From Trifolium pratense (taxonomy: Eukaryota; Streptophyta; Magnoliopsida; Fabales; Fabaceae): a stretch of 64,000 bases of DNA. Position 1 is the stretch's first letter, and each line of letters begins with the position of its first letter. The translations under genes and the position numbers were made by a program. Location: positions 45,235,362 through 45,299,361 of the forward strand of contig NC_060061.1 in the NCBI RefSeq assembly GCF_020283565.1, given 5' to 3'. Of this stretch, positions 23,401 through 33,988 are shown piece by piece. The notes under the pieces were generated by a model, which was given only the letters and a program-made list of their open reading frames with translations, was not told the DNA's origin and ran no database searches.

Positions 23401-24533
23401 CTAGATCTTGAATTTTATGAATAACACCATTGATCTACGAAGATCTAAGTAATTTCAACCAAATCTAAACACCATTGATTATTGTTAAACTGGTTTATTC
23501 AATGGTGTTATTTGGTTAGTTAGATTTTCCTTAGTTTGATCTAAACACTATGATTAACTGCACAGCAATTTCAACCAAATCTAAACACTAACTAACCAAT
23601 AAACACCACAAGTAATATACACCTTTGACTTCATAACAAGCGAAATCCAAATTACTATAAACTAGACAACCATTTCACAATCTCCCTAAGCATAGCTCAG
23701 TTGTCAGGACATCGCATTATATATGCAGAAGCCCGAGTTCGAACTCAGAATTCCCCACCGGGTAAATTTACTCAACAAAAAAAAAACGACAACAATTTCA
23801 TTAATCACATCAATAACTAACCAATAAAGAAATAAATTTATGATTCAATCTTCCTAATCCTCACCTGATCACAATCAAATTCTTTCCTTCCAACAATCCT
23901 CATCTTACTAATCAAATCACGCATAGTATGTCTCATAATCTCACCTCTAGGAACATACTTATCCAAAAACTCATCATCAACAATCATCTTATTCCCTCCA
24001 TCTACAAACCCTTCACCACCATCAACCTCAAAAGCACCCTTTTCAAACAAAGGCAACTCCTCATCTTCACTTCTCCCAATAACATCAACCAAATTCTCAC
24101 CACCCTTCGCCATACCAATCTTCTCAACCACCATCTTCACCCTTCCACCTTCACATACCGAACTCCTCAAAGTCTCACTATACCAACACCTAAACCACCC
24201 ACCACCTCCACCAACTCCACCGCCACCGGAAACCACATCAACCCGGCGCGTGAACCCATTTCCAAAATAGCCCTCACATGACCTTAAAGGAATGTCATTT
24301 GAAGTTTGTGACCATGGTAAGTAAGAGGGTAGAATTGGCCATGATTTTGAGATATGGGTTTGTTGTAACTTTTCAAAGGGTCGTTGAAAAGGTGGGTTTT
24401 TTGTCAAAGTTTTGTGGTCAAATTTTGAAGATGAAGAAGGGTTGAGAAAAGAGTGATGATGAAAGAAATAGAGAAAGAGAGAGAAGAAGTTGAAGAGGAA
24501 GAGGAAGAACAGGATCTGAAACTTTTTGTTCAT
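20433..24533 (-). CDS. GT61-family glycosyltransferase (plant DUF563 type), Golgi type II membrane protein
   Basis: Three exons are inferred on the minus strand: 24533-23865, 22934-22785 and 21158-20433. Introns are GT-AG and in phase 0, giving 514 residues. Residues 7-24 form a signal anchor, typical of Golgi glycosyltransferases. A variable stem follows, with a glycine run GGGGVGGGGG. Exons 2 and 3 hold the conserved catalytic part: FEYANLFHTVTDWYSAY, LPNRPHLIFVDGHC, ETWKALFSSVRYAKNF, FRHAILSPLGYETALFKGL, NVLFVRREDYLAHPRHGG, IGAHGAGLTHI and WKGLEYHA. From memory these closely match Arabidopsis GT61 proteins of the At2g41640/At3g57380 group. GT61 members transfer xylose, arabinose or GlcNAc to cell-wall glycans or N-glycans; which sugar this one uses cannot be read from sequence. 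Intron 1 contains a SINE-like relic. The gene appears intact. Confidence 0.9.
21159..22784 (-). other. Intron 2 of the GT61 gene, 1.6 kb
   Basis: The acceptor is TTTCAG before GCTCCACTTG, and the donor is GTATGC after GACACTGTATG. I see no exon, known transposon end or structured repeat inside. Confidence 0.6.
23686..23790 (+). repeat. tRNA-derived SINE relic in intron 1 of the GT61 gene
   Basis: The segment contains an A-box-like TAGCTCAGTTG and, about 45 bp later, a B-box-like GAGTTCGAACTC, in pol III tRNA-promoter order. It lacks a clean cloverleaf, so it is a SINE head rather than a tRNA gene. Target-site duplications were not found. Confidence 0.45.
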
Positions 24534-25492
24534 CGATTCTCTCTCTTCTCTTTCAGTATGACTGTGTGATGACAGAGTCTTGAGGTGAGAATTTAAGCCA
24601 AGTGGAAAAAGAAGCCATGGATATAGAGTCTATGCTATTTACATTTTTGGAGTTCAATAAATGTTTTAGATTAATTAATTTCAAGTTAAAAAACAAATCT
24701 TAATTAATTTTAAGTTACTCCTTCTTAGAAAAATGGGACTAATAATTCAGAATTTAGCGGGAAATAAATATATTCTGATCAATAATTTTTTTCTGATCAA
24801 AAATTTAATTTTTTATGTAACTACTTTATTTAAGTCATGTTCAATTTTCAAAATGATTTAATAGTATTTTACTATTTTTATTGTAAGTAACATTAATAAA
24901 TATATTTTTTTTAAGCACATTAATAAATATAATTGAATCATTGTTCTGGAAACTTATCGGAGAATCAAAGTTTTTATCAAAATAAATATTGAGAATTAAA
25001 TCATCAATCATTTACAGTTGGTCTAGTGGTGATTGATGTTGGATTTGGTTGGAAATATCACTGTTCGATCTTCGCAACTGCGATCAGAAAGGAATTGGAA
25101 TCATTTTATGTCAGAACTGACTCCCGAATCATATTAGGCGGTCTAGTGAGTCGAATATTGGTGGTGAAAACTAAAAAAAATTGAGAATTAAATCTATATA
25201 CTTTTTCATTATCAAAAAAATAAAATCTATATACTTTTTACTTTTTTTTTAGGAATATTAAACAACATCCGTCTTACTCTTTCTTTCTTCTTTTAGTAAT
25301 TTTTTAGATAATTTGAGGTTTTATTGAATATATTGGTACACAATAGACAAAAAATTCAAAATTTAAATTTATTTTTAAATAATTTAATATAAAAATATAT
25401 AATGTCGTTAAATACAATACAATGAATTGATGGATACATGTTAAGTCATTTTGTAAATTTAGAGGAAGTTTGGGACATTGTTTAAAGGAAAA
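24534..25492. other. Promoter flank of the GT61 gene and repeat-rich spacer
   Basis: The first few hundred bases upstream of 24533 hold the minus-strand 5' leader and promoter. At about 25016-25190, GGTCTAGTGGTGATTGATG followed by ACTGTTCGATCTTCGC looks like a tRNA-derived SINE relic. The rest is AT-rich without an evident gene. Confidence 0.4.
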
Positions 25493-25816
25493 TGCTAACG
25501 AGTGTTTTCGGGGTACTCTTTAAGTATCTTAAATAATAAATTTTGATGAATTTTTAATGAAAATGTATGAAGTCAACATATTGGTAATTGGATTATTTTA
25601 CTTTTTTAATAAATATACTTCCTCATGTCCTATAAATATGAGAAAATTTACTTTTTAATTTCATTAAGAATCTAATATATTTAAACCATATTATGAATCA
25701 AATACATTAGATTCTTAATTAATCTAAAAAATAAACTTTCTCTCATATGTAAGACCAGAGGGGGTAATATCTTTAAATGAAATGCTTAAAAAGTGTCCTG
25801 GGAGCACTCGTTAGCA
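25493..25816. mobile_element. MITE with TGCTAACGAGTG termini, carrying a nested Stowaway relic
   Basis: The ends TGCTAACGAGTG and CACTCGTTAGCA are perfect inverted repeats. The next bases (TTTTCGGGGTACTCTTTAAG and CTTAAAAAGTGTCCTGGGAG) are also partly complementary. A degenerate Stowaway lies inside at 25618-25764. The superfamily is uncertain because I could not fix the target-site duplication. Confidence 0.65.
25618..25764. mobile_element. Degenerate Stowaway-like MITE (nested)
   Basis: The left end CTTCCTCATGTCCTATAAAT and right end ATGTAAGACCAGAGGGGG, each next to TA, are decayed forms of the CTCCCTCCGTCC terminus. Inner sequences AAAAATAAACTTTCTCTCAT and ATGAGAAAATTTACTTTTTA pair. Confidence 0.6.
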
Positions 25817-26708
25817 ATAACATTTTTTAATTCACTTTTAAAAATCAATTCTATAGAAGTTTTCTCAATGATCGAGTGAATATTGAAATACTTAAAAAAA
25901 AAATGAATATTCAAATATAATAATTCAATTACATTCAACTCACTTCAACATAGAACTATCATAATAAATGTAATAATGTTGAATTTGGTAAAGTACTTCT
26001 CATAGAAAGAGTTGGTGGCTGCAGCTCCCAAGTTAAATGGCATGTATGGATGCTACATTTTGATTTCAGTTTATTGTCGTATTAATATATGAGTATAAAA
26101 TATAGGTTCTACATATATTATTAAAGAACGGGAAATCTTATTAATAAGAAGAAAAACATAGGTCCTTCAGAGTTCACACAAAAGATTATGTCCTCATATT
26201 AATATATGAGTATAACTCGTAAAATTAATAAAAATATATACAACTTTATTAATATATGAGTAAAAATATAAGGCTCATAGATATAACAAAAAAAATTAGG
26301 TTCTCATATTAATATGAATATAACACGTAAATTATTAAAAAAAATAGACAACATAATATATTAGTAAAACACAAGTTCCGTGAGACTAAATATAGATTCT
26401 GCATAATGTATTGATGGTCAATCTATTCCAAAAGAATGACCAATGTATTGATGACAAATGAATTTTTTGTTCCGTAAAATAAAAGGGAATTTATTTCTCA
26501 AAAAAGTAATTAGTCCTTATATCAACAACAAAATATCTTCCAAAAAAAAAATCTTTTAAAAAAATGTCATTTATTTTTCAACTTTGTATTTAATTTTTTT
26601 TTTAAAACTAAAAGTATCATCCGTGCAACCCTGCAGAGACCAATCCCCTCGATATGACATGAGAATTCTTATGGTTTTAGTCTCATCATTTTTTCGGGAG
26701 TTTTTCAG
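25817..26708. other. AT-rich intergenic DNA, no gene seen
   Basis: Between 26070 and 26300 short segments such as CATATTAATATGAGTATAA recur several times in slightly different forms, suggesting local slippage duplication. I see no coding sequence. Confidence 0.5.
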
Positions 26709-27165
26709 TTTTTCTCCCACCATATTCTCATATTAAATTAATTAAATACTAGCGGGACAGGCAGGCGCGTTCCGCGCCTGCCTGTGTCTAACTTATGTAC
26801 CCAAAAAAAAAGATATGTCTTATGTTATGATGAGTTTGTTAATAAAAGATTTTTGTTGCTACTAAAAAAAAGCAAGGGTAATGTTGGTATTATGAAAATT
26901 CTACCCCAAAACTCATGTATTCTTTTTATATATTATATAGTATAGAATAAATATAGATGAAAAAACCATAAAAAAAAAAAAGAGGAAGTTAAGGGCAATT
27001 ATGGAATAATTAAAAAACCATAAAGGAAGTTAAGGGCAAAATGGACCAAAAAAAATCCAGCCCAAACTCCCTTATCCCCTTTATATATTGTTATAGATAT
27101 ATGACAAAACATAGAAACAGTTCTGTTTTTCTCCCACCATATTCTCATATTAAATTAATTAAATA
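26709..27165. repeat. Perfect 40-bp direct repeat bracketing the second Helitron end
   Basis: Bases 26709-26748 are repeated exactly at 27126-27165. The unit starts TTTTTCTCCCACC and ends TTAATTAAATA. The first copy stops at the base where the Helitron terminus CTAG begins (26749). Confidence 0.85.
26749..26963 (-). mobile_element. Short non-autonomous Helitron, minus orientation
   Basis: On the minus strand the 3' terminus is CTAG, followed by T in the flank. About 8 nt inside is a perfect 12-bp hairpin (CAGGCAGGCGCG, loop TTC, CGCGCCTGCCTG at 26758-26784). This is the classic Helitron 3' structure. The other end reads TATAGTATAGA on the plus strand, the complement of the usual TCTATACTATA start. 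It is colinear with 15849-17053 without the inserted MITE. Confidence 0.7.
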
Positions 27166-27263
27166 TAGGACACAACTTAGAAACAGTTCCATAGGTACTA
27201 TTGATACTGTTCACCAATTAAAACGCGACACCTGAATTAATTTATTAGTCATTAATAATTTAT

Positions 27264-27612
27264 GGGTAAATAGTGTTATACCCCCCTGCAAAATAGGCAA
27301 GTTTTGCGTTACCCCGCTGCAAAATATTTTTTTGAGATTACCCCCCTACAATGTCAAGATTCTTTGCGTTACCCCCCTGTCTTAACAAGTGAGCATATGA
27401 CATGGAAAAATCTTGACGTGGCATGACACGTGGAAATTAATTTATTTTTTATTTATTTTTAATTGCCAACTCATTAATTAATGTGAGTTTTTAATTAAAA
27501 AAATGAAAAAAAAAACTTAAAAGTTGTTATATTTTTATGAACTTACTTAAAAAAAAGTTTTGTTTTTTTTTTTTTGACTAAAAGTTGTTATTATATATAT
27601 AAAAAAAAAATT

Positions 27613-27671
<59 letters not shown>

Positions 27672-28327
27672 ACTAATAATATAGTAACAAAAAAAAAACG
27701 AAGATGAAAAAAAACTAATAATAATAATAGTAACCAAAAAACTAATAATAATAATAATAACTAATATTATTATTAGTTAAAATATGTGATTGCAGTTTTT
27801 TTTTTTTTGTTATATTAGTTAAAATATGTGATTGCAGTTTTTTTTTTTTGGTTACTCTATTATTATTAGTTATTATTATTATAATTATTATTAGTTTTTT
27901 TGTTACTATTATTATTATTAGTTTTTTTTCATCTTCGTTTTTTTTTTGTTACTCTATTATTAGTTATTATATATATATATATATATATAAGAATTTTTTT
28001 ATATATATAATAACAACTTTTAGTCAAAAAAAAAAAAAAATTTCTTTTAAGTAAGTTCATAAAAATATAAAAAATTTTAAGTTTTTTTTTTCTTTTCATT
28101 TTTTTAATTAAAAACCCACATTAATTAATTAGTTGGCAATTAAAAATAAATTAATTTCCACGTGTCATGCCACGTCAAGATTCTTTCCATGTCATATGCC
28201 CACTTGTTAAGCCAGGGGGTAACGCAAAGAATCTTGACATTGCAGGGGGGTAATCTCAAAAAAATATTTTGCAGGGGGGTAACGCAAAACTCGTCTATTT
28301 TGCAGGGGGGTATAACACTATTTACCC
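27264..28327. mobile_element. Mutator-type foldback element, 1064 bp, with 9-bp TSD
   Basis: Nearly the whole element is one inverted repeat. GGGTAAATAGTGTTATACCC on the left mirrors GGGTATAACACTATTTACCC on the right, and similarity continues through CCCCCCTGCAAAATA, TTGACGTGGCATGACACGTG and poly-A/T tracts to the centre near 27800. A perfect 9-bp duplication, ATAATTTAT, lies at 27255-27263 and 28328-28336. The 9-bp TSD and long TIRs indicate the Mutator superfamily. There is no open frame of note. Confidence 0.85.
27615..27668. repeat. (TA)n microsatellite
   Basis: About 27 uninterrupted TA units inside the left arm of the foldback element; the right arm has a shorter matching TA run near 27970-27990. 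The tract is probably length-variable between individuals. Confidence 0.95.
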
Positions 28328-28437
28328 ATAATTTATTAAACTCTGTCAGTTCACCGTTATCTAAAAATCTAAAAGTGAAACAGGGTTTTTAATTTTCACC
28401 ATTGTTATCAACATTGATTGTATCATTGAAAGTGAAA

Positions 28438-28439
28438 TC

Positions 28440-28473
<34 letters not shown>
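28438..28473. repeat. (CAA)n microsatellite
   Basis: About 12 CAA/ACA units in a row, followed by unique sequence. Confidence 0.9.
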
Positions 28474-29770
28474 GTATAAACATGGCAATAATCCCTAGCC
28501 ATGGAGAATCTTGCAGCCATATAACATGAAGAGGTTTTGATGAAAGGCCAACGAACTGAAATCGTTTAAGTCCTCCCCTTGATGAAGATATATATATGTT
28601 GTTAAGCCATAAGTTGAGATGGTGAAAAAGGAAGGGATGAACTGAAGGAAAGAGTAGTGGTGATCTCCATCGCTTTACTCTTCTCTTCCACTTGCTCGAC
28701 GAAATTCGAATTGACAACGTGAATTTTATTAAAATTGAAATTAGTGATATTGAATAAACTAATCCATGTGTCATGTTTTAATTGGTCACAGTAAAAACCG
28801 TTTCTATGGTTGTACAAAAAAAAAATTGTTTCTAAGTTTTGTTCTTAAATATATTTAGTTGAATTAAAAATTAACTTAATTGAATATTGGCTTGAAGTCC
28901 ATAAATCAAGTTGATATTAAAAAAAAATCAAAAAAATATGTGTAGACAAATATAAAATAAACCGACAAATATAACATTAATATTTTATTTTTTTAGGTAA
29001 TTAGTATTGCTGGCTTATTGATGAAAACTTTATAAAAAATTTCAGAAAAAAAAAAAAACGAAAACATAAAATAAAAAGACAACTATTTTTGTTTTAAGTA
29101 AGATTAAAAAAAATATGTGTAGACAAATATAGCATTAATATTTTATTTTTTTAGGTAATTAAAAAAAAATGGATTTGTAGATAAAAAGAAAAAAAATGTG
29201 GGAGAAGTAACAAAGAAAGTGAGGTAATTTAGATTAAAAAATAAATAAAAATAAAGTGAGGTAATTTGAATTTGGGTTACATACAAAAAATTGGACTTGT
29301 AGATAAAAAGAAAAAAAAAGAAATGTGTAATCTACCTATATTAAAAAAAAATGGCAGATGGTCGATGCCCAATTAATAAATATGTATAGGATATATCGAT
29401 GCCCAGTTAATAATTGATTTTTATTTAATAAAAAAATTGAATTTATATAAAGTGAGGTAATTTGAATTTGGGTTACATACAAAAAATTGGATTTGTAGAT
29501 AAAAAAACAATTGTGGGAGTTTTTAGATAAAAAGAAAAAAAAAATGGGAGAAGTAACAAATAAAGTGGGGTTTTGTGGTTGCAATTGGACATTTAACTCA
29601 TATTGATTATATGTTGGTTACAAAAATATATCAAATTAATTGATATGGCTTAGTGGTTAATTTAATAAGAAGTTAACTAAAAGGTCAGGAGTTCAAATCT
29701 TGTTGATAAATTTTTAGCATTTTAATATTCTACTAAATCTACTATAGAAGAAAAAAAGATACATATAACC
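28474..29770. other. AT-rich spacer with a SINE-like relic, no gene supported
   Basis: A tRNA-like promoter relic lies at about 29640-29710: GGCTTAGTGGTTA (A box) and CAGGAGTTCAAATCTTG (B box). Around 28930-29560, segments such as GTAATTTGAATTTGGGTTACA occur two or three times as direct repeats. Open frames on the minus strand near 28600-28800 are short and unconvincing. Confidence 0.4.
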
Positions 29771-29960
29771 TTAATTGAATGATGTGGCAAAAAAATAAAA
29801 AGGGGCAAACTGAGAATTTCTTATATATATTCTTTTCTAATATAGGTAGAAGGTTGAACAAAAGACACAAAATAACCTTAATTGAATGATGTGGCAAAAA
29901 AAAATAAAAAGGAGCAAACTGAGAATTTCTTATGTATATTCTTTTCTAATATAGGTAGAT
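29771..29960. repeat. Two direct repeats of about 80 bp
   Basis: The segment CCTTAATTGAATGATGTGGC to TTTCTAATATAGGTAG occurs at 29771-29846 and again at about 29878-29956, differing mainly in A-run length. The last part (ATTCTTTTCTAATATAGGTAGA) appears a third time at about 30162-30184. Confidence 0.75.
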
Positions 29961-30143
29961 AGATTTAATTGATATGCACCGACGGTGTAAAATAATTTTA
30001 CACTGTCAACCAATACCAACCATATTTTCCGCCACATCACCCACTCCACCCCACTTTCTTGATATGACATGACAAAATAATGACTGTTTATTAAACGATT
30101 GTGCAAAACTATTTACACCGTCGGTGCATATCAATTAAACTCA
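29961..30143. mobile_element. Mutator-type MITE, same family as 3137-3321
   Basis: The inverted termini include TTTAATTGATATGCACCGAC and GTCGGTGCATATCAATTAAA. A 9- to 10-bp direct repeat, (A)TAGGTAGAT, flanks it at 29951-29960 and 30143-30152. One end base could belong to either the element or the duplication. Confidence 0.8.
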
Positions 30144-30779
30144 TAGGTAGATTTCATATGTGTATTCTTTTCTAATATAGGTAGATGGAGTGGCAAGATT
30201 CTTTTTTTTTTTTTGGGTACAGAAGAGTGGCAAGATTCTTCTATTATAAAAGAATTTTTTTTGACAGGCAAAAATGAGATATTTATCGTTGTGAGATTTA
30301 TTTTAAAAGAATATATACGTATTTGTTTACTAAAAAATTGAACTTTATTTTTGTTTTGACCAATAAAAAATTGAACTTTATTAGAAAATTTATAAAGGTC
30401 AAATGATAAATAGAATTAATGGCTCTATATAGGAAAAAAAATTAAGAATATTGACTATATTTATAGAAAAGAAAACATTTAAGAATATTTACTATATATA
30501 AAAATTTAATAATAGAATTAATGGTTCTATATAGAAATAAGTTTTTTTTCCAATATAAAAAAATCTTCAAAATTGAGAAATTAATTTTTCATTTGAAAAG
30601 AATTAATTTATTTATTTCTGTAAATTAAAAACTATATTATAAATGTCCAATTGGAGATATCATTTTTCTAAAATCTTCATCAACCTCAAATAAGATTACA
30701 ACACCTTGAATCTTTTAGTCATTGCTTTCTTTTTGTCTCAAACCCCCTCCATCACCAATATTCATAGAGTTAGCTAGGC

Positions 30780-32984
30780 ATGTCTCAAAACTTTGATATG
30801 ATCAATTTGTTACCAACCTCTTTGCTTATCATTATCATTTCACTACTTCCATTCAAGGAAGCTGCAAGGACATCCATCCTTGCCAAAAATTGGATGCACT
30901 TGTGGAAAAGCACAACCAATGTAGAGTTCAATGAACACCATTTCTCTAGATCTAACGAATTTCAAAGAAATGATTTTCTAAAATTCATTACATTATGGAT
31001 CGAAAATCACCACCAAAATTCGAATATTGAAAAATTTTCTTTAACATTGTCAGATCCTGAAACTGATTGCGAGATCGTCAAAAGATGTGTTGATTTTGCT
31101 ACTCAACATGGTGTTAAAGATTTGGCGCTAAATTTTTCTGATACTGATTGGAGTGATGAGGAATATGACGAACCTGAAGCCTTATTTGAATTGCCAACAA
31201 AGGTATATGAGCATAAAGCCCTAGAATCTATTAAATTATTTTCTTGTGGTTTTGTAGCAACTAAGTTGATCAAGTTGCATAGTCTAAAAGAAGTTTCTTT
31301 TGGATGGATGGAATTGAAAAATGAAGCTATCAAAATTTTGTTATGTAATTGTAAGAAGATAGAGAGTTTGAGCATAAAAAATTGTTGGATGAGTACTAAC
31401 TTTGAATGTGGTGGAAGTGACTTGAGTTTGAAAACCCTAATAATTGATAGTTGCAAGTTTTATTATCCTCGACTTACAATCAATGCTCCAAATCTTAGCT
31501 ACTTCAAATATTATGGGAATGTGGCCTATTTTAAAATACAAAATTCCTTACACATGAATGAGGTTGATATCAATTTTGGCCTTGAATACCAATATCCTAA
31601 AGTAGATGAGTTTATTCACAAAGTCATTACAGATTTCAAGCACGTTAAGGTTCTTACTGTGTGCAGTTTCATACTTCAGGTAATACAATTTTTGTTTTCT
31701 TTTTAGTGCATATATAAGTATATAATTTTCATCCATATATTATATTTGTTCCATATAATCTTTGTTAAATATGCTATAGGTGCAAGCAATTTATTTTTTT
31801 TGGGTTTTTGGTTCAAGAATTTGAAACATTTAATTAACTTAGAATGGATAAAATAGTAAATTTAAATTAAAGTCAATACTCAATTTTGTATCATCCCTAA
31901 AAATCTATTGTGTTTTTAAGATTTTCCCTACATATTTTTATTAATTGATCTAATCATATTCTTATGGAACAATTATGATGATTTATTGTGCATATATAAT
32001 TCAAGAACATTGTACCCTAATAAACCCAATTTCATTTTAAAATTGATTGAATATTTAATATATATCTCTATCTCACTATATATGTAATGTGTTATGTTAT
32101 ACTATATATATATATATATATATAAATTATTATCATAACTTTTATTATTTGATATTGAAGGTTTTATCTAATGCACTGGGACCTCTACTTGTAGAAGACA
32201 AATTGAATACCAGACATTTGAAATTAATGACAAGCTTGCATAACAATGAATATCTTGGAGTCTTGTTCTTGCTCAATGGTTGCCCCATGTTGGAGCTCCT
32301 AACCTTTGACTTAGGATTTGGAAGATTCTTGGATGTAAGTATTTCTTTTTTGTCTGTTTATCTTATATGTGTGTGTGAATTTGGCACAAAAAAATTTTAA
32401 ATTATTGAAAAAATTAAAAAACAATTATTCTAAATATTTTTGTGTCCTTGGCTAAAAATTAGAGATAGATATTATATTTTTCTAATTTTAATTCAACTTT
32501 TTCTAGCAATGTATATGTTCTTTTTTTTTAGTATACATATCTTATTATTAATATGTATATTTTTAATACATTAATATAGAAGGCTCCAAATGAATATTAC
32601 TCGTCAGAATCTAAAGTAGAAGTAGAAGTTGAAGATGAATATTCATCAGATGGCGATGGCGATGGTGATGGCGATGATGATGATGATTCATCATATGTTG
32701 GTGATGAAAATCAGATAGGCTTCATAGATTATAAAAACATTTGTCAATGCTTGAAGTCATCTTTGAAGGTGGTGGAGATCAATAACTTTACTGGGGCTAA
32801 GAATCAGATTTTAATGCTCAAATTTCTCATCTACAATGGGAGTCTCATACAAAGGATTACTATCAATGTGTCAAAGGAAGGAGTTGTTAATGTTGAAAAT
32901 TATCACAAGATAAAAGAGTGTGTGATGACTATTCGTCCAAGGGCTTCAACGGATTTAGAGATTTTTTTTTTTTTAAAGAATTGA
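30780..32984 (+). CDS. F-box/LRR/FBD protein
   Basis: Three exons are inferred: 30780-31679, 32161-32334 and 32580-32984, with GT-AG introns in phase 0, giving 492 residues. The N-terminus is an F-box (INLLPTSLLIIIISLLPFKEAARTSILAKNW by position 8-38), the SKP1-binding module of SCF ubiquitin ligases. Degenerate leucine-rich repeats follow (KALESIKLFSCGF, CKKIESLSIKNCW, SLKTLIIDSCKF). The C-terminus is FBD-like (SSLKVVEINNFTG, LMLKFLIYNG, RITI, RPRAST). This plant family is large and fast-evolving; targets of most members, including this one, are unknown. Exon 3 begins with an acidic insert including alternating Gly-Asp and a run of Asp, encoded by a GAT/GGC repeat at about 32650-32690. No disabling mutation is seen. 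Confidence 0.88.
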
Positions 32985-33326
32985 GAAATGTTTTTTTTAT
33001 GCTACTTTGTTTATTTTGTTTAAATTTTAAGATACAGTTTGAATTATTTTGGAAAATGCATTGATCAATGAACATTTTTGTTGGATTAATGATACATACA
33101 TGTGTGCTATATTTGTGTTCATATATTTCTTGGTTTTTAATTTTTTTTTTTTACAAGAGATTGATTTATATATTGATGATCATGTAAATTATTTCAAGGT
33201 ATTAATTTTTTATTCACCGACGGTGTAAAATATTTTTATACATGCATTCAATTAACTGGTGGTAAAAAAAAAATCATATTATAGTGTCACTTTTATAGAT
33301 TTGTTTCTAAAATATCTCAACAAATA

Positions 33327-33424
33327 TATATGTCATGATTTAATTGGATGTATACACTATTAATAGGCAACGCTTTATATGTCATGATTTAATTGGATGT
33401 ATACACTATGAACAGGCAACCGTT
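33327..33424. repeat. 49-bp tandem duplication
   Basis: TATATGTCATGATTTAATTG to AGGCAACSG occurs twice in tandem, at 33327-33375 and 33376-33424, with a few differences. It lies at the edge of a CACTA-like relic. Confidence 0.8.
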
Positions 33425-33660
33425 TACAATTGTGGCCTAATAAAAACCGTAGTCTAAAACATACTAGGAAGCCAAAGCCTTTCCCGCAATATAGGCAACA
33501 GGTTTTGCCATCTGTGGCCAAAAGTTAAAAAACCGTTGCCCATAGAATAGGCGACAGCGTATACTCCACACCTGAGAAACCGTTGCATAAACATTTGCCA
33601 ATGGTTTTTATACTTTAAGATACGGTTTTGAGTAGTTCCTGAAAGTGAAAAATGTTGTAG
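33411..33660. mobile_element. CACTA-like subterminal relic
   Basis: The segment holds repeated motifs of the type GGCAAC(A)GGTTTT, AACCGTTGCC and AAACCGTTGC in both orientations. This resembles the subterminal repeat arrays of plant CACTA elements. No CACTA terminus was located, so it is a fragment. Confidence 0.4.
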
Positions 33661-33988
33661 AAAGTAGTTTTGGTATCGTCTTAATAGGAACTAATACAAT
33701 ATATTAATGTCGTTCAACAACATATATATTGGTTAGCATACTTCTCAAACTCTTCACCACTAGACCAAACCTAGTGGCTTGAAGAGTGCAATATATTTGA
33801 GTAATACTATTGATTAATAATATCCTTCACATGCACCAAACAAATTTGCATTAGTAATTATGAAGACAAAAAAAAAATTGCATTAGTAATGCATTGCATA
33901 CATATGAAAAAGTTTCTTAAAATAACAAATACATAAAGTTAAAAATTGATCTCCAAAACAACTTTACTAATCCCAAAATAACAGAAAC

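Noticed and set aside
23690..23770. Possible tRNA gene (A-box and B-box motifs)
   Set aside because: The stems do not form a cloverleaf and the anticodon arm is missing. Better explained as a SINE head.
27600..28020. CRISPR-like or tandem-repeat array
   Set aside because: Plant nuclear DNA; the repeats are poly-A/T and TA slippage tracts within a foldback transposon.
27255..28336. Two separate MITEs in opposite orientation
   Set aside because: Pairing continues from both ends to the middle and a single 9-bp TSD flanks the whole, so one foldback element is simpler.
28361..28817. Minus-strand frames including MEITTTLSFSSSLPFSPSQL, reminiscent of a transit peptide
   Set aside because: The frame stops after about 22 residues and continues only in other frames. 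I could not link it to any downstream exon. It may be a gene relic, but evidence is too thin to list.
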